From contig JAUTXW010000329.1 in assembly GCA_030620095.1 (NCBI GenBank), forward strand, positions 666,001-730,000: a DNA stretch of 64,000 bases. The letters are read 5' to 3'. Shown here in pieces: positions 48,233 through 61,731 of this stretch (the first letter of the stretch is position 1; each line of letters starts with the position of its first letter). The notes beneath the pieces were generated by a model. The model was given only the letters and a program-made list of their open reading frames with translations. It was not told the DNA's origin and ran no database searches. The stretch comes from Kuschelorhynchus macadamiae. Lineage: Eukaryota > Arthropoda > Insecta > Coleoptera > Curculionidae. The position numbers and the translations under genes are program-made.

Positions 48233-50866
48233 TTCGAAAAGTGCTGTACCGACTTCAAACCCTGAATTTTAAATGGAACACCCTGTATATTTTTACATTT
48301 TTAGATTCCCTGAAAGAAATAAAGGTAACTTTTATAAGAACTTCTTATTCAAATTTTGTGTCATTTAGACAGGAATTAAGGTTATGTATTTTTTTAGCAA
48401 ATTTATGTCCTCAGCAAACAGCGTCTTGTGCAGTTGATAGTTCAGATTATTTAATGAAATTTTAACCACAAGTTAAGAAGACTACCTTCTAACGATCTAT
48501 GATGGTTAGGAGTTTTAAAATTATACCGGGTGTCTCAGATCATATTTTCAAAATTTTCAATTCGCAATATCCAAGTTTTTTAAATGGATCACCCTGTATT
48601 TGATATTTTTTCTGAAAGAGTTTTAAAATACCTATCAATGATATATACATGTTCTATACCTAAATCTAATAGTTAACGAAATATCTAGAATTATATGGAA
48701 AGTTTCAACTAATTAATGCTGCCTATAATGTAAAGCCTTAAATCTATGAAGATAATTAAAAGAACGCTTCAAGGATTTTAATTTTGCAATATCCAAGTTT
48801 TTTTAGTTTGGTCATATATGTATATACAGGGTGTCCCACTAAGGGTGGCTGGGTAGCTTTTCTCAGACTATGGATGCTACAGCCTCCCAAAAAAATTTTT
48901 TTTCGTTACTAAAGTGGCCAAGAGAAATTGTTGGAAAATATTTCCAAGTTTGTAAAACTACCACAAGACGGCGTACCTGCAATAGAAAATAAAAAAACAA
49001 CTTTTTATTCGAAAATACCCAATATGAGGTAACATTTTAATAAGAGCAACAAAAACTCCAACCAAATCTGCGTCAGTTTTGTTTAAGGCGATTTGTCATA
49101 TTTCCGATAATAAGGGTGGGGGAAGATAATAAATAAATCAATTTTCAAAGTGCTCTGCCTCCTACATCTTTTATTTAATGGTATTCAAGTGGGTATTTGT
49201 TTGAAAGAGCATTTAATGCTCTTATAATTGTTGTCATTTTTGACGCTCGATAGTTGTTGGTACACCTACTAGAGGGCGTTGTTTAAACAAAATTCAATTT
49301 TTAGAGATTTTCTCGAAAAAACCAAACGGAACAGTATGCTTTCAACAGAGTTAGTTTAAAGAGGGAAAAATTACCTAAATTCTGGAGAAAACCGCGTTTT
49401 GATATCTCTCTTCATTTTTTAGTTACTTCAAAATAACCTGTTTTCCCACTGATAAAAAATAATATTAGCTTTTAATCATAATAAGAAAATTCTTATTATA
49501 GTATATTTTGCTTTACCTCACTTTATACAGACTTGGGACTATTATTCTGCGGAATTATTAGATCACAAAAAATACTTTCGATATGGATTAATTGGAGCTA
49601 TTTAAAAAAACCGTGTTTTTTATTTTACGGTTGTTGTTGCGCGTCGAAAATAATTTTCCAGCTTTTTTATTTTTGGCGATTTACTTATTCGATTTTTTCC
49701 CGATAATAGGTACTTTAAGCCTCTTTCAGAAAAAAATATCAAATACCGGGTGATCCATTTAAAAAACTTGGATATTGCGAATTGAAAATTTTATAAAATG
49801 TCCAATGATCTGAGACACCTTGTATAAATTTGAATCTTCTCGGCACCATATATCGTTAGGAGGTAGTCTTCTTAACATGTGGTTAAAATTTCATAAAATG
49901 ATCTGAACCAACAGCTGCACAAGACGCTGTTTGCTGAGGACATACATTTGCTAAAAAATACATAACTTTAATTTCTACCTTATTAGGAAAAACCCTGTAT
50001 AATGCGGAATTATTAGATCACAAAAAATAATTTCGATAAGGATTAATTGGAACTATTTAAAAAAACCGTGTTTTTTATTTTTACGGTTGTTGTTGCGCGT
50101 CGAAAATAATTTTCCAGCTTTTTTATTTTTGGCGATTTACTTATTCGATTTTTTCCCCAATAACTTAGGGCAAATACTTTCGGAGATATGGCCGAAAACC
50201 ACCCTTAGCTGAACACCCTGTATATATACATATATGACCCAATTAACTTGGATATTGGAAAATTAAAAATCCTTGAAGCGTTCTTTTAATTATCTTTATA
50301 GATTTAAGGCTTTACATTATAGTCAGCATTAATTAGTTGTAAATTTTCATATATTTCTATGTATTTCGTTAACTATTAGATTTAGATATAGGGCATGTAT
50401 ATATCAGTGGATAGGTACTTTAAGCCTCCTTCAGAAAAAATATATAGGACAGGTTAATTATTATACAGGGTTTTCGCTAATTAAAGGTACACAGCATAAC
50501 TGCAGATTCTTTGGGTGAAAATATTGTGATTTAACCAAACTTACTCCAGTCCAAAAGTTTGATAATAACAAAGATTTTTAAGCCTCTTTCAGAAAAAAAT
50601 ATCAAATACAGGGTGATCCATTTAAAAAACTTGGATATTGCGAATTGAAAATTTTATAAAATGTCCAATGATCTGAGACACCATGTATAAATTTGAATCT
50701 TCTCGGCACCGTATATCGTTAGGAGGTAGTCTTCTTAACTTGTGGTTAAAATTTCATAAAATAATCTGAACCAACAGCTGCACAAGACGCTGTTTGCTGA
50801 GGACATACATTTGCTAAAAAATACATAACCTTAATTTCTACCTTATTAGGAAAGACCCTGTATAAT
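48233..50866. repeat. Inner repeat complex of the right arm
   Basis: Reverse complement of 38697-41330, with the same two direct and one inverted copies of the AACAGCGTCTTGTGCAG or complement segment and the same ACAGGGTG-marked borders. Confidence 0.7.
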
Positions 50867-51697
50867 AAACGAATTTCTATTATAGCTGATATGTCACTTT
50901 GTTTACTTATTATCTCCAAGACCTAATTTTTTAAATCAATTGTTTTAGTAGTAGCGTAAGAATGTATGGAGGATACCACATTCCCCACACAATTGAAACG
51001 TAGAAAGGAAATAATTTTTTATATTGTTTATGTGGATAGGTGACCGCAAGCAAAATTAACTATAATTCCACAACCAACTTATGTTTTTCTTTTATTATTG
51101 CATTTTTTTTGCTGTCAAAAGTCCATAGCTTGATGCTTTATTTTGAAGAAAAAATGAGATTTTATTTTTTCTTTGGGAACTTTTGGAGGAATTATCCTGT
51201 AAATATCGGACACTTATTAGGAAAGACCCTGTATAATAAATGTTTTTCTTTTATTATTGCATTTTTTTGCTTGTTAGTTTATGTCAAAAGTCCATAGCTT
51301 GATGCTTTATTTTGAAGAAAAATCTCCAAGACCTAATTTTTTAAATCAATTGTTTTAGTAGTAGTAGTGTAAGAATGTATGGATGATACCACATTCCCCA
51401 CACAATTGAAATGTAGAAAGGAAATGTGTAGCGAATTGTATTTGTGATACATTTCTGTGAAATTTTAATTTACTACAAAACCTTTCTTTTTTATCATAGT
51501 GTGAAACTGGTTTGATTTAAGAAAAATATTTATGTTCCACCAAATAAAACGTATTTTTACAGCAATGGTACAACTTTTAGTATAATCTACCCCTTTGTGT
51601 CACGCTACGCATCTATTAATAAGATAATTAGATGATTATGACATAATTAAATTTGATTGTAATTTCTATTATATTGTTCTAGCACACCATCAATGAT

Positions 51698-51952
51698 ATG
51701 ATGACATTAGAACATATGGGCGATGAGTCCGACACAGATTCAGAGGAGGACAATCCTCCAGTTGATGGGGGCAATGTTTATGTGGATAATGCACAAGTTG
51801 GTTTGGACAGCCATCTGACTAATGGGGGCAATGGGGATCTGACTAATGGGGGCAATGGGTGTAATGATGATGGGGGCAATCCATCACCCATCTATATACC
51901 GCAAGATGATGGTTATATATTAATATTAAACGATACAAGCATGTTAGAATAG
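51698..51952 (+). CDS. Acidic Gly/Asn-rich ORF, right-arm copy
   Basis: 84 codons, the same protein as 37611-37865. Upstream, ATTATATTGTTCTAG (ending 51682) is a convincing polypyrimidine-AG acceptor that opens the frame HTIND before the first methionine. Downstream there is an (ATT)n tract. It is probably a terminal exon; its upstream partners were not identified and the phases of the other candidate exons do not fit it. Function unknown. Confidence 0.45.
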   Translation: MMTLEHMGDESDTDSEEDNPPVDGGNVYVDNAQVGLDSHLTNGGNGDLTNGGNGCNDDGGNPSPIYIPQDDGYILILNDTSMLE

Positions 51953-51965
51953 GTATTTAGAATAG

Positions 51966-52040
51966 TTATTATTATTATTATTATTATTATTGTTTAGAAT
52001 AGTTATTATTTTTATTATTATTATTATTATTATTATTCTT
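51966..52040. repeat. (ATT)n microsatellite, right arm
   Basis: Mirror of 37517-37604, with a different repeat count and a TTT interruption. Confidence 0.85.
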
Positions 52041-52129
52041 ATTATGTATTTTGTATTAATAATGCGTTGTTTTATGAAGACATATTGAGTTTTATTTAAA
52101 AGAAGACAATAATACCAAATTAAACAAAT

Positions 52130-53030
52130 ATTTCTAAACTTTGTTTTATTCTAAACACCCAAATTTAAATATTGATCCGCTATTGCTTGCTACAATTAAT
52201 TTTTACATCCCTATTTGATAAAATAATTATTAAAATGTTTTAAGTAAACATTTCTAAATTTTGTTTATTCTAAATAAATATTTCTAAATTTTGTTTATTC
52301 TAAACACACAAATTTAAATATTGCTCTGCTATTGCTTGGTACATTTAATTTTTTACATCCCTATTTGATACAATAATTATTAAAATGTCTTAAGTAAATA
52401 TTTCTAAATTTTGTTTATTCTAAACACCCAAATTTAAATAATGATCTGCCAGTATTAGTGCCCGAGAAAGAATATGTCAAACGTTAACTTTTAATTATTC
52501 TAAAACACCCAAATTTAAAAGAAGAAAATAATACCAAATTAAGCAAATATTTCTAAACTTTGTTTATTCTAAACACCCAAATTTAAATATTGATCCGCTA
52601 TTACTTGGTACATTTAATTTTTTACATCCCTATTTGATACAATAATTATTAAAATGTCTTAAGTAAATATTTCTAAATTTTGTTTATTCTAAACACACAA
52701 ATTTAAATAATGATCTGCCAGTATTAGTGCCCGAGAAAGAATACGTCAAACGTTAACTTTTAATTATTCTAAAACACCCAAATTTAAAAGAAGAAAATAA
52801 TACCAAATTAAGCAAATATTTCTAAACTTTGTTTATTCTAAACACCCAAATTTAAATATTGATCCGCTATTGCTTGGTACATTTAATTTTTACATCCCTA
52901 TTTGATACAATAATTATTAAAATGTCTTAAGTAAATATTTCCAAATTTTGTTTATTCTAAACACCCAAATTTAAATAATGATCTGCCAGTATTAGTGCCC
53001 GAGAAAGAATATACCAAACATTAACTTAAT
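52130..53030. repeat. Right-arm tandem array, about 268-bp unit, three copies
   Basis: TGATCTGCCAGTATTAGTGC recurs near 52442, 52711 and 52979. The array is complementary to 36270-37440 but one unit shorter. Confidence 0.85.
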
Positions 53031-53109
53031 GATGAAATCCCTTGTGACCGCACAGAGTGCCTCTCTTCAATTTTATGGGTAGAATACCTGGTTTTAATAG
53101 ATTTTAACA

Positions 53110-53396
53110 CTCGAGACCCTCTGTCGTCGCACACCCCCAAGGCCAAACAATATGCAACGACGAAAAGTTTTATACACGCTCAAGGTTATATGATGTTAAA
53201 AATCCTCAAGGCCAAACGATACAGCACACCTGGGCTCCCAAATCAAAGAACGAAAAGTTTGGTGCACGCTAAAGGTCATGTGACGTCACATGGCCTCGAA
53301 GCCGCGTGATGCGCGCTCAAGGTCATATGACGTCACATGGCCTCAAGGCCAAACTACACAGCACACCTGGGCTCTCAAGGTCAGGAGTAGTGGTGG
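53110..53396. repeat. Right terminal CTCAAGG-box array
   Basis: Mirror of 35907-36190: repeated CTCAAGG(C/T) boxes, AGCACACCTGGGCTC blocks, two TGACGTCA octamers and CATGTGACGTCACATG at 53277-53292. It ends GGAGTAGTGGTGGGGG. Confidence 0.7.
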
Positions 53397-53407
53397 GGGT
53401 GAACTAG

Positions 53408-53667
53408 TTCCCGTATTTGATATCTACTTATGTGGACCCCTAAATGATGTACAAACATTTTTAATCGTTATCAACGACGTTATATACACTTTCGATTCTC
53501 TTGTCAGAACTCTGGACGTACTATACAAGTCGTTCCACGCATTTGATATAGAATATCCATATGAATGCGCACATGTTTGGCAATTTTTGGAAGAGATGTT
53601 ATATTCTATGAAAGTTAGTGCCCCTAATTCTTCCGTATCTGCCCTTACTTCAGTAAACATTATATAA
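53408..53667 (+). CDS. CMC accessory gene, exon 9 (C-terminus)
   Basis: After a CTAG acceptor (53404-53407) the frame continues in phase 1 from exon 8. It reads VPVFDIYLCGPLNDVQTFLI, then TFDSLVRTLDVLYKSFHAF and DIEYPYECAHVWQFLEEML, and stops at 53667. A closing ...LDVLFKSF..F...YP.EC..VW.FLQ.. pattern is familiar from repetitive insect and fish proteins of unknown function. Only about ten bases separate the palindrome end from this exon. If the palindrome is instead in an exon, the original reading could have been ...AVIGELVPVF..., which also stays in frame. Confidence 0.6.
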
Positions 53668-53799
53668 AAAAGACTTACATATATTTTTTTACATAATGTT
53701 TACATAGCTCACATTTGCAATAACGTAAATTAATTATTTTACCAATTATTTTTAGTATTTTTCCGTGCATCGTACTTAGGTCTATTTCATCATTTTATA

Positions 53800-56287
53800 A
53801 TGCCATCTTGTGCCTTCTGCCACAAAACCTATAATAATAGAAAATCTTTTGTGATTCACTTAAAGCTACTTCACAATTGTTCCAATAATTCTAAATTTAA
53901 TTGTGGTGAAATTAATTGCCATCGAAATTTTCCGAATTTAAACTCTTACCTTAAACATCTGAATAACCATAAAATAGTAAGCGATGAAGCAACGCCAAAA
54001 AAGAATAAATCTTATAAGGATTTGCAAAAAAAACAACCCAATATTGAATTTACCAATGCTGCTAGTACATATAATAAATGTGCTAGTACGGATAATACAT
54101 GCGAATTCCCTATGCCTCTTAGTAAGCCTAGTTATAATAACGATGCCCTAAAAAATTGTTGCAATCAAAATTTATTATTGTTGTTTTGTAAATTATGTGC
54201 CCAATGCACTTTTAATAGAAAAGATGTCCAGACAATTCTAACCTACGTAGCGGAATTTTTAAGTAACCCTGTAAAACTATTGAAAAATAATTTAAAGTTA
54301 ATATTAACCTTTTACAAAATACCTGAAGTTGACGTTTAAGAAATATTAAAACAATTTGATATATTTGAAAATATGTTTTCCTGTTATGACAGTGAACACT
54401 TACGATTTAAATTTTTAAAAGAAACTGGTTGCTTTATCGACCCTGTTGGACTTAAAATCGGCGAACGATTAGAAGGGGCTCAAAATATGTCAGTAAAATC
54501 AATAACAATACAGTACATTTCTGTAACACAAGTATTAAAAAAATTCTTTGAATTGCCTGGAGTTTTTGAAGAAACTATGTCATATATGAAACACCTACAA
54601 AATTCTAATGACGGTTTAATTTCAAATATAATTCATTCATCTTTTTGGAAAAACAAGGTTTTAAAAATTGGAATTGTATTATTTAAAAAATAATACTATT
54701 CCATTATTAATATATTTTGATGATTTCGAAGTAGGAAATCCTTTGGGCTCTCATGCGGGAATACATAAATTAGGAGCTGTATATTTCTCTGTTGCTACTT
54801 TTCCAGTGATTTTCCAATCACAATTAGAAAATATTTTCTTGGCACTTTTATTTCACAGTTCTGATTTAAAAAACCATGGACCAAATGCAGTTTTTTCTAA
54901 GCTGATTAAGGATTTGAATGAAATTGAAGTTAATGGCATTAATATTAATGTTAACCAAAATAAGCATATTATTCACTTTTCTGTTGCGCTTATTTTGGGC
55001 GATAATTTGGGAATACATACTATGCTAGGTTTTACTGAATCCTTTTCAAGTACCCTTTGTTGCCGTTTTTGCAAATGTCCAAAAATAACCATGCAACGCC
55101 TTTGCAAACAAGACGACAGCACTTTAAGAATTTTAAAAAATTATGAGGATGATTTAAAGGCTTCAAATGTATCTTTTACAGGGGTGAAGACACAAAGTGT
55201 TTGGAATAACTTGAGATCATTTCATGTAACAGAAAATTTTGTTGTAGACATAATGCATGACATATTTGAAGGGGTTGGCGTTCTTGTCATTATGAAACTT
55301 ATACATCAATTTATAAAAATAGATAAATTTTTTGCTTTAGAAACTTTAAACTTTAAACTAAAACGTTTTAAATTTGGTAGAGAAATATCGAACAGACCAC
55401 CTTTATTATCTGAAGAAAATTTAAAAAATAAACGAATAAATATGAGTGCATCTGAGATGAAATGTTTTATTCTTTATTCTGGCGTTATTTTTGGACACTT
55501 TGTGCCAGTTGGCAATGAGTCTTGGAAAATTTATATTCTATTTATTAAAATATTACATATTATCCTTTCTAAATCAATTACGGAATCAGATTGTAAGAAT
55601 TTAGATTGCCTTGTAGAAGAATTCACCTCACTTTATTTAAAACTATTTTCCGATAATTTAACTCCTAAATTTCATCATTTGTTACACTACGGTTTTATTT
55701 TATCAAAAACTGGACCACTCAATAACTTTTCGTCATTTCGGTATGAAGCAAAACATAGAAAATCGAAACTGGCATCAAATGTAGTAGCTTCTAGAATTAA
55801 TATTACAAAAACTTTGGCTATTAAACATCAATTAATACAAACTCAAAAGTTTGTAGCCGAAAAGAGCTTTTATAGTAAGATTTCAGTTCATACAAGTACA
55901 CAAAATTTTATTTTTAAAGAGAACCCTAATATAAAAGAGTTGTTTTTATTTTCAGGTATATCATTTGACTTTGATTGCTCATCTATAATTATAACTGATC
56001 AGATAGCGGTTCACAATACTTTATACAGGGTAAGAGATGTAATTCTTATAGATCATAAATTAAATATATTTGGAAAAATTGAAAAGATTATTGTTCATAA
56101 TTGTACATCGGTTGTTTGTTTTGTATATTATGTTATTGCATCTATACTAGATAAACATTTAATGGCCTATAACCTAAAAGAAAAAAGAAATAATCTTGGG
56201 GTTATTCTTCAGTCAAATCTTCATTTTCATAAAACTTTTACCCCTATTCAATATAACAGCAACAGTTATATAATTTGTGAATACTAA
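53800..56287 (+). pseudogene. CMC/EnSpm transposase
   Basis: ATG at 53800. Two C2H2-type zinc fingers come first (CAFCHKTYNNRKSFVIHLKL and FNCGEINCHRNFPNLNSYLK), then a linker. The catalytic core follows: LLIYFDDFEVGNPLGSHAG, LILGDNLGIHTMLGF, a Cys cluster CCRFCKCP, and VDIMHDIFEGVG. The C-terminal block is TPKFHHLLHYGF...FSSFRYEAKHR. By family knowledge the acidic residues in YFDDFE, LGDNLG and HDIFEGV form the DDE triad; all are present. Damage is light: one in-frame TAA (54337-54339) and a one-base loss in the A run near 54685 that separates GIVLFKK from NNTIPLLIYF. The last 539-codon frame is intact. About 825 residues in all. Confidence 0.85.
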
Positions 56288-56289
56288 AA

Positions 56290-57400
56290 ATAATTGGTAG
56301 AAGATTATTCTTAAGAGGAAAAAAAACTTGGAATCGATAAAATTGTTACGAAATAACAAATATTTTATCGTAGTAGATGCAAAAATGCAACTTGTTTACA
56401 AGTCTTATTAAAACGGGGTATTTCATTTAAAAAAGCTCTAAATATATGTTGTTAGACTTTTGTTTTTGTAGCAAATGATTTTTGAACTTTGCTAAAAAAA
56501 TATCCATCGGTAGTTATTTTTTCCTCTGAATACAGGAAATACCAAAAATAATATTTTTGGTATTTCAAATAAAAATAATTGTCTTTAATGTTAAGCATAA
56601 ATAAGTATTAGAAGTTCCTTTTTTTTTTTGTTCCTTTTTATAAGCCATACATTTATATTTAAGTTTTGAGGTTACCCTGTTAAAATTTAAATAATATTAA
56701 CTAAATGTTTAATGTCGTGTTACGTGTTATAAAAAATACTATTAGAAATGTATATTATTTTTATATTTATTAGAATATTTATGTGACTTTTAAGGCACTT
56801 TAATTATCGAATTTTCTTAGATGTATAATTATTTTATTATTTGTAACGTTTTCATTTCCGCATAAAGTACCCCAGAAGTGAAGTACCAAAAAAATTAAAT
56901 ATATCGTGCAACAAATCATAATTTTTGGTACTAATTTTTGGGATATCTTTTTTTGTGTAAGACTGAAGTAAAAATATATTTTTTATATGTTTCCTCGTTA
57001 AGAATAAACAGTTTTTCAAGTATAAATTGTAATTTATTTTTTAAACAAACACTTAGCAAATAGTATTAAGGACTATGCAGTACTATACGGAATTACTATG
57101 AAGTAACTCTCTTGCATGAATCAAATGCTGAAAGATATTTACAACAATATCAGTATAATAGTTAGGTACATTATTATTTATTCCATTTTTCTTCTTCTAT
57201 AAGTTTTTTAAATAGTTGTACATATATATATATATACCAATATCAGTATAATAGTTAGGAACTTTATTATTTATTCTATTTTTCATTACTTTAAGTTTGT
57301 TAAACAATTGTACAGGATATTAAAATTTCTATTGGCTGGCAGTGGCTTTTCTAAAATGTAATTTTTGTCGACATTAGGTACAGATAACCAATATTATTTT
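56290..57400. other. Transposon 3' noncoding region
   Basis: AT-rich, between the transposase stop and the subterminal array. TACCAAAAATAATATTTTTGGTA near 56529 is part of a short palindrome; AATATCAGTATAATAGTTAG is duplicated near 57150 and 57240. Confidence 0.5.
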
Positions 57401-57965
57401 TAATGCCTCAGTACAACGGCTATACAAACCGTTCCATAAACACTATACAAGCACATTATAACGTCGATGCCACCAATTATATAACATATATAGGACTTCT
57501 TGCATAATGGCTATACAAATTATAGTTTATTAACTATATAACCACTTATATTACGGGCATACACCTATAGTACCATCAATATACAAAGCAATAGTATAAT
57601 GGCTATACAATCACTTTTATAATGATTATACACCCTTAAAATATTGGTTATACAAACATTAGTGTAAAGACTATATGGTCACTTGAATAATAATTCTATA
57701 CCCCCAACATACTAACTATACAAATACGTGTATAATGGCTAACAACCAGTTGTACAGGGAATATGCAACCACTTGTACATTGAGTATGTAATTAGTTATT
57801 TATTATTTTGTAAATTGTTTGTATAATCCTGATATAACTACTTAGATGACTACCATATAGCAACTAGTTGTACAATGGTTATACAAAAAAATGCAGAACA
57901 ACACATTTTATACTAGTAATACAGCTGTTTGACTGTCCCAAATAGTATACAGACTTTGTATTGCA
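57400..57965. repeat. CMC right subterminal repeats
   Basis: About a dozen copies of a degenerate motif of the type ATAATGGCTATACAA: near 57415, 57442, 57507, 57597, 57626, 57646, 57717, 57733 and 57877. They become denser toward the end. They match the TTGTATA/TATACAA motifs at the left end. Probable transposase-binding sites. Confidence 0.65.
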
Positions 57966-57992
57966 GCAATTAAATTTCTGTCTATCAGTTAA

Positions 57993-58009
57993 TTTTTTTT
58001 CTCTCAGTG
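57993..58009 (-). repeat. CMC right terminal inverted repeat
   Basis: TTTTTTTTCTCTCAGTG, the complement of CACTGAGAG plus A run; followed by the CA flank and, 22 bp later, a (TA)n tract. Confidence 0.7.
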
Positions 58010-58032
58010 CACATAGATAAGGTAAAAAAGTT

Positions 58033-58176
<144 letters not shown>

Positions 58177-58189
58177 ATAATCTAAAAAT

Positions 58190-59590
58190 ATAGAATTTTA
58201 CATGGTTTTCGAAATTTCTGAAAAGTTTTATTTTTCTAACAATTTTAATTTTTGACGACTTATATTGCCGATTTTTTATGCATTTTATTATTAGTTCCCG
58301 TGCGTGGTTCTATATGTACTTATGCGATACTCCGGGAAGATTTAACCAATATCACCAAAAAAATCCCTGGTCTTACGGGCTTGTGATTTTTTCAGTTGAT
58401 ATGCACTCATACATTTATAAAAAATTGGTTGTCAGAAAAAAAAAGTTCACAAAATTTTTCGGAAATTTTGTATGCACTTTTTTAGTGTTTTGATGATGAC
58501 CACATTTTGGAGTACAACCGTATAAGTTTATTTTTACTAATATATACATTAGCTTCTGATTAAACATATTCTAAGCAACTAACTTTTTTGAACACGTATT
58601 CAGTATTTAAAATACGATTTAGCAATGAAAATGTCTAATGATATATCGCCTTGTACCCTCATTAGGGAGTAAAAAATTACCTTAAACGTCAAAAAGACGG
58701 CGCTTAGGATTATCTGTCGGTAACACATTGGTGCTTACGATATAAATTGATATCATATTGGAAAAAATTGTCGTTTACACTAATAAAAAAATATGTTTTT
58801 AGAACATTCTCCATAAAGTGAGCATAACATCATTTCGCAATTATGTGTAGATTATCATAATATTTTAGTCAAAATAACGATTTTCAGCAATTGTGTCGCT
58901 TACGACGTTTTGTCAAGAACCCATCGATATGTCTATGTCCGTCCGACTCTGATGTACGTTTCATTCCAGTATTTTAGCCTTGCGGAACAGATCGGCTGTG
59001 TAATTAAACTTGCAACTGGCAGCCCTCCGAACAATTAACATCATTATCACGTCATTTAGTCTGCCAAGGCCTGTTCAGAAAATAATTAGTTTTGGTATGA
59101 TGAAATTGGAAATGTTTCCGGTATTTTGAATTTGTTATCAGCTGTTCTATCTATCAATATTAAACACGCAATAGGCGCTTACATTTATTAAAATACATGT
59201 TTTTTAGTCCCTGTACATACAATAAAGAGTCTTTAAGAAGAACTTTCGAGTCACTCTTGAAGTGTGCATTATTGCGATTTTGAATGGAATGAAACGTATT
59301 ATTAAAACTCGTCTTGTTCTTTGTAATAAGACGTATTAAAAACTGTATGGTTTGTAGCCGAACTAATTTTCGTCTTTTAATTATTTCGAATAGTTCTTGT
59401 GCCTGGATAGTATCTTAATCAAGAAAGTTCTATAAGTAGACCGTTGTATTGGTTATAAAGTTCTTACGGGGCAATTTAGAACACCTTTCTTTCGCAAGTA
59501 TCAGAGCTTGTCCTAGGAGATTACTAATGGTGTTGAGTGTGAATAGGCTAAGAGGGAGTGAGTAACGGTTATGAAGAATCTTAGGTAAGT
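58190..59590. other. No gene recognised
   Basis: A 71-codon frame at 58278-58493 was examined and has no recognisable motif. Otherwise AT-rich spacer. Confidence 0.45.
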
Positions 59591-59597
59591 TTCAATA

Positions 59598-60080
<483 letters not shown>

Positions 60081-60088
60081 ATCAATAA

Positions 60089-60091
<3 letters not shown>

Positions 60092-60132
<41 letters not shown>
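60092..60132. repeat. Short (TA)n tract
   Basis: About 40 bp of TA with one interruption, on the truncated side of the Penelope-like 3' end. Confidence 0.85.
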
Positions 60133-60626
60133 TGATAACAATAACACTAACTTTTACACTATTTTATTGAATAACAAAAATACGTAACGTAAAATTACAA
60201 ATAATTTTCTCAAGATCGAACGGCTGGTTGACCCGAGCACGGAGATTACATCACTGCCCCAACAATTTTTTTGACAAAGGCCATGAACATTTTCTTATCA
60301 GCCCGAAATATTGATCGGTACCTCCGTAACCGGCAGCGGCTCGGCATATTTTATTTGCTTATTTCTTACACGGCCAATTATGACTCCAGTGACGCTCTCG
60401 GCACTGACTAACTGGAATTTTCAGTAGGGAAGAAACTTATGTCAGTCTCAGCTATTTCCTGACAAAATACTTCCTTCAGTTACATATCAGATTGTACCGC
60501 GCGCAGAAGACAGTCCAACTTTTATTAATATATATTTTTTTTTTTTTGCACTTGAAAGCCTGCCTCTCATCTGCTGCACCTTTCGCGAGATACAATCCGA
60601 CCTCATAGCAAAGTAGTTAGTGGACC
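60133..60626 (-). mobile_element. Probable gypsy 3' terminal region
   Basis: This lies downstream, on the minus strand, of the gypsy integrase end. It contains CAATAAAATAG (complement near 60154), a possible polyadenylation signal. A 3' LTR may lie at about 60133-60490 (complement starting TGTAACTGAAGG), but no polypurine tract or second LTR is available to prove it. Confidence 0.35.
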
Positions 60627-61080
60627 GTGCAGACCGCAGTCTAGCACTCGGCTGAGTCTCTAAAGGGACACAGACCGACCACAAGATTAGCAAAATTAGT
60701 AAATTGTGCAGATCGCATTCTAACACTCGGCTGTACCTCTAACGGGACACAGACCGATTACAAAATAAACACAATTAGTAAACTGTGCAGACCGCAGTCT
60801 AACACGCGGCTGTACCTCTAACGGGACACAGACCGATTACGAAATAAACACAATTAGTAAACTGTGCAGACCGCAGTCCAACACTCGGCTGTACCTCTAA
60901 CGGGACACATACCGATTACGAAATAAACACAATTAGTAAACTGTGCAGACCGCAGTCCAATACTCGGCTGTACCTCTAACGGGACACAGACCGATTACAA
61001 AATAAACACAATTAGTAAACTGTGCAGACCGCAGTCTAACACGCGGCTGTACCTCTAACAGGGCACAGACCGATCACAAG
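60627..61080. repeat. 79-bp tandem array, nearly six copies
   Basis: GTGCAGACCGCAGTC-type starts fall at 60627, 60706, 60785, 60864, 60943 and 61022, exactly 79 bp apart. Units contain ACTCGGCTGTACCTCTAACG and GGGACACAGACCGATTAC. The first copies are the most diverged. It ends just past the stop codon of the gypsy integrase frame, so it sits in the element's 3' untranslated region. Confidence 0.92.
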
Positions 61081-61088
61081 ACTTATCT

Positions 61089-61469
61089 TCACTCATCTGA
61101 ACTTTCCTCGACTACATCGCTTTCTAGAAAATCCAGAATCTCCTTCATGTCACAAGATAAGGACCACTGCAAGGGCCATGGTCTGAGTTGTTCCTTGGCT
61201 GCCTTCGTTACAATGCTGGTACCAACTTTCTTGATTTCATAGCGGTCGTTTTCCAGACGTTTCAATATCTCGTACGGTCCCATGAACTCGTAGTCACCCT
61301 TACTGAGATGCATCTGTGAATCTCGATGCCTTAGAACAAAGTCCCCAGGAGCATACTGAACATTATTCCTTCGTTTTCGGTTTACCTCTTCTAAGTTGGT
61401 GGAAGTCGTAGCTAGTTTTTCAGCAACACGCTGTCTATCCAGTTGTCGGTTTCTAATTGGGCTCATATC
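61089..61469 (-). pseudogene. Ty3/gypsy integrase C-terminal fragment
   Basis: The frame runs to a stop at 61089 with YAPGDFVLRHRDSQMH, then MGPYEILKRLENDRYEIKKV and AAKEQLRPW. That is the SH3-like C-terminal part of a gypsy-type integrase (pattern GD.V......K......GPY.I...L..DRY.......). The following acidic tail is EILDFLESDVVEESSDE. The apparent ATG at 61466 is not a real start: the frame is cut at 61470 by the end of a copia LTR. The rest of the gypsy pol presumably lies beyond the copia element, outside the window. Confidence 0.75.
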
Positions 61470-61722
61470 TATTGGGTTTTAGGGCAAAGAAAAAAATCAT
61501 TTATTTCAGCCAATATTCTTTTATTACTCTCGTTACAAAATCTGCCTTATAACTAACTTCTAAAAGAAGGCATTCATACGCCCAAGTCTAATCAATAGCT
61601 TTTCTTATATATACAAAAAAATGTAAACAGTCTATTCTGCTTATTAAGTTTTCTTAACATTACGTAACAAACGATATTTATTTATTTTACTTTTTGATAT
61701 ACAGAGTGTCCATATTCCAATA
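61470..61722 (-). repeat. Ty1/copia 3' LTR, 253 bp
   Basis: The ends are mirrored: TATTGGGTTTTAG at 61470 and CATATTCCAATA ending at 61722 (TATTGG/CCAATA, or TGG/CCA if trimmed to the usual TG...CA). Immediately upstream on the minus strand is a purine-rich GAGTGGGAG (61723-61731), fitting a polypurine tract for plus-strand priming. A (minus-strand) AATAAAAG near 61522 may be a polyadenylation signal. Confidence 0.65.
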
Positions 61723-61731
61723 CTCCCACTC

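Noticed and set aside
61089..61466. Independent 125-codon gene starting at 61466
   Set aside because: The ATG lies a few bases from a copia LTR end and the protein is the tail of a gypsy integrase; it is a truncated fragment.
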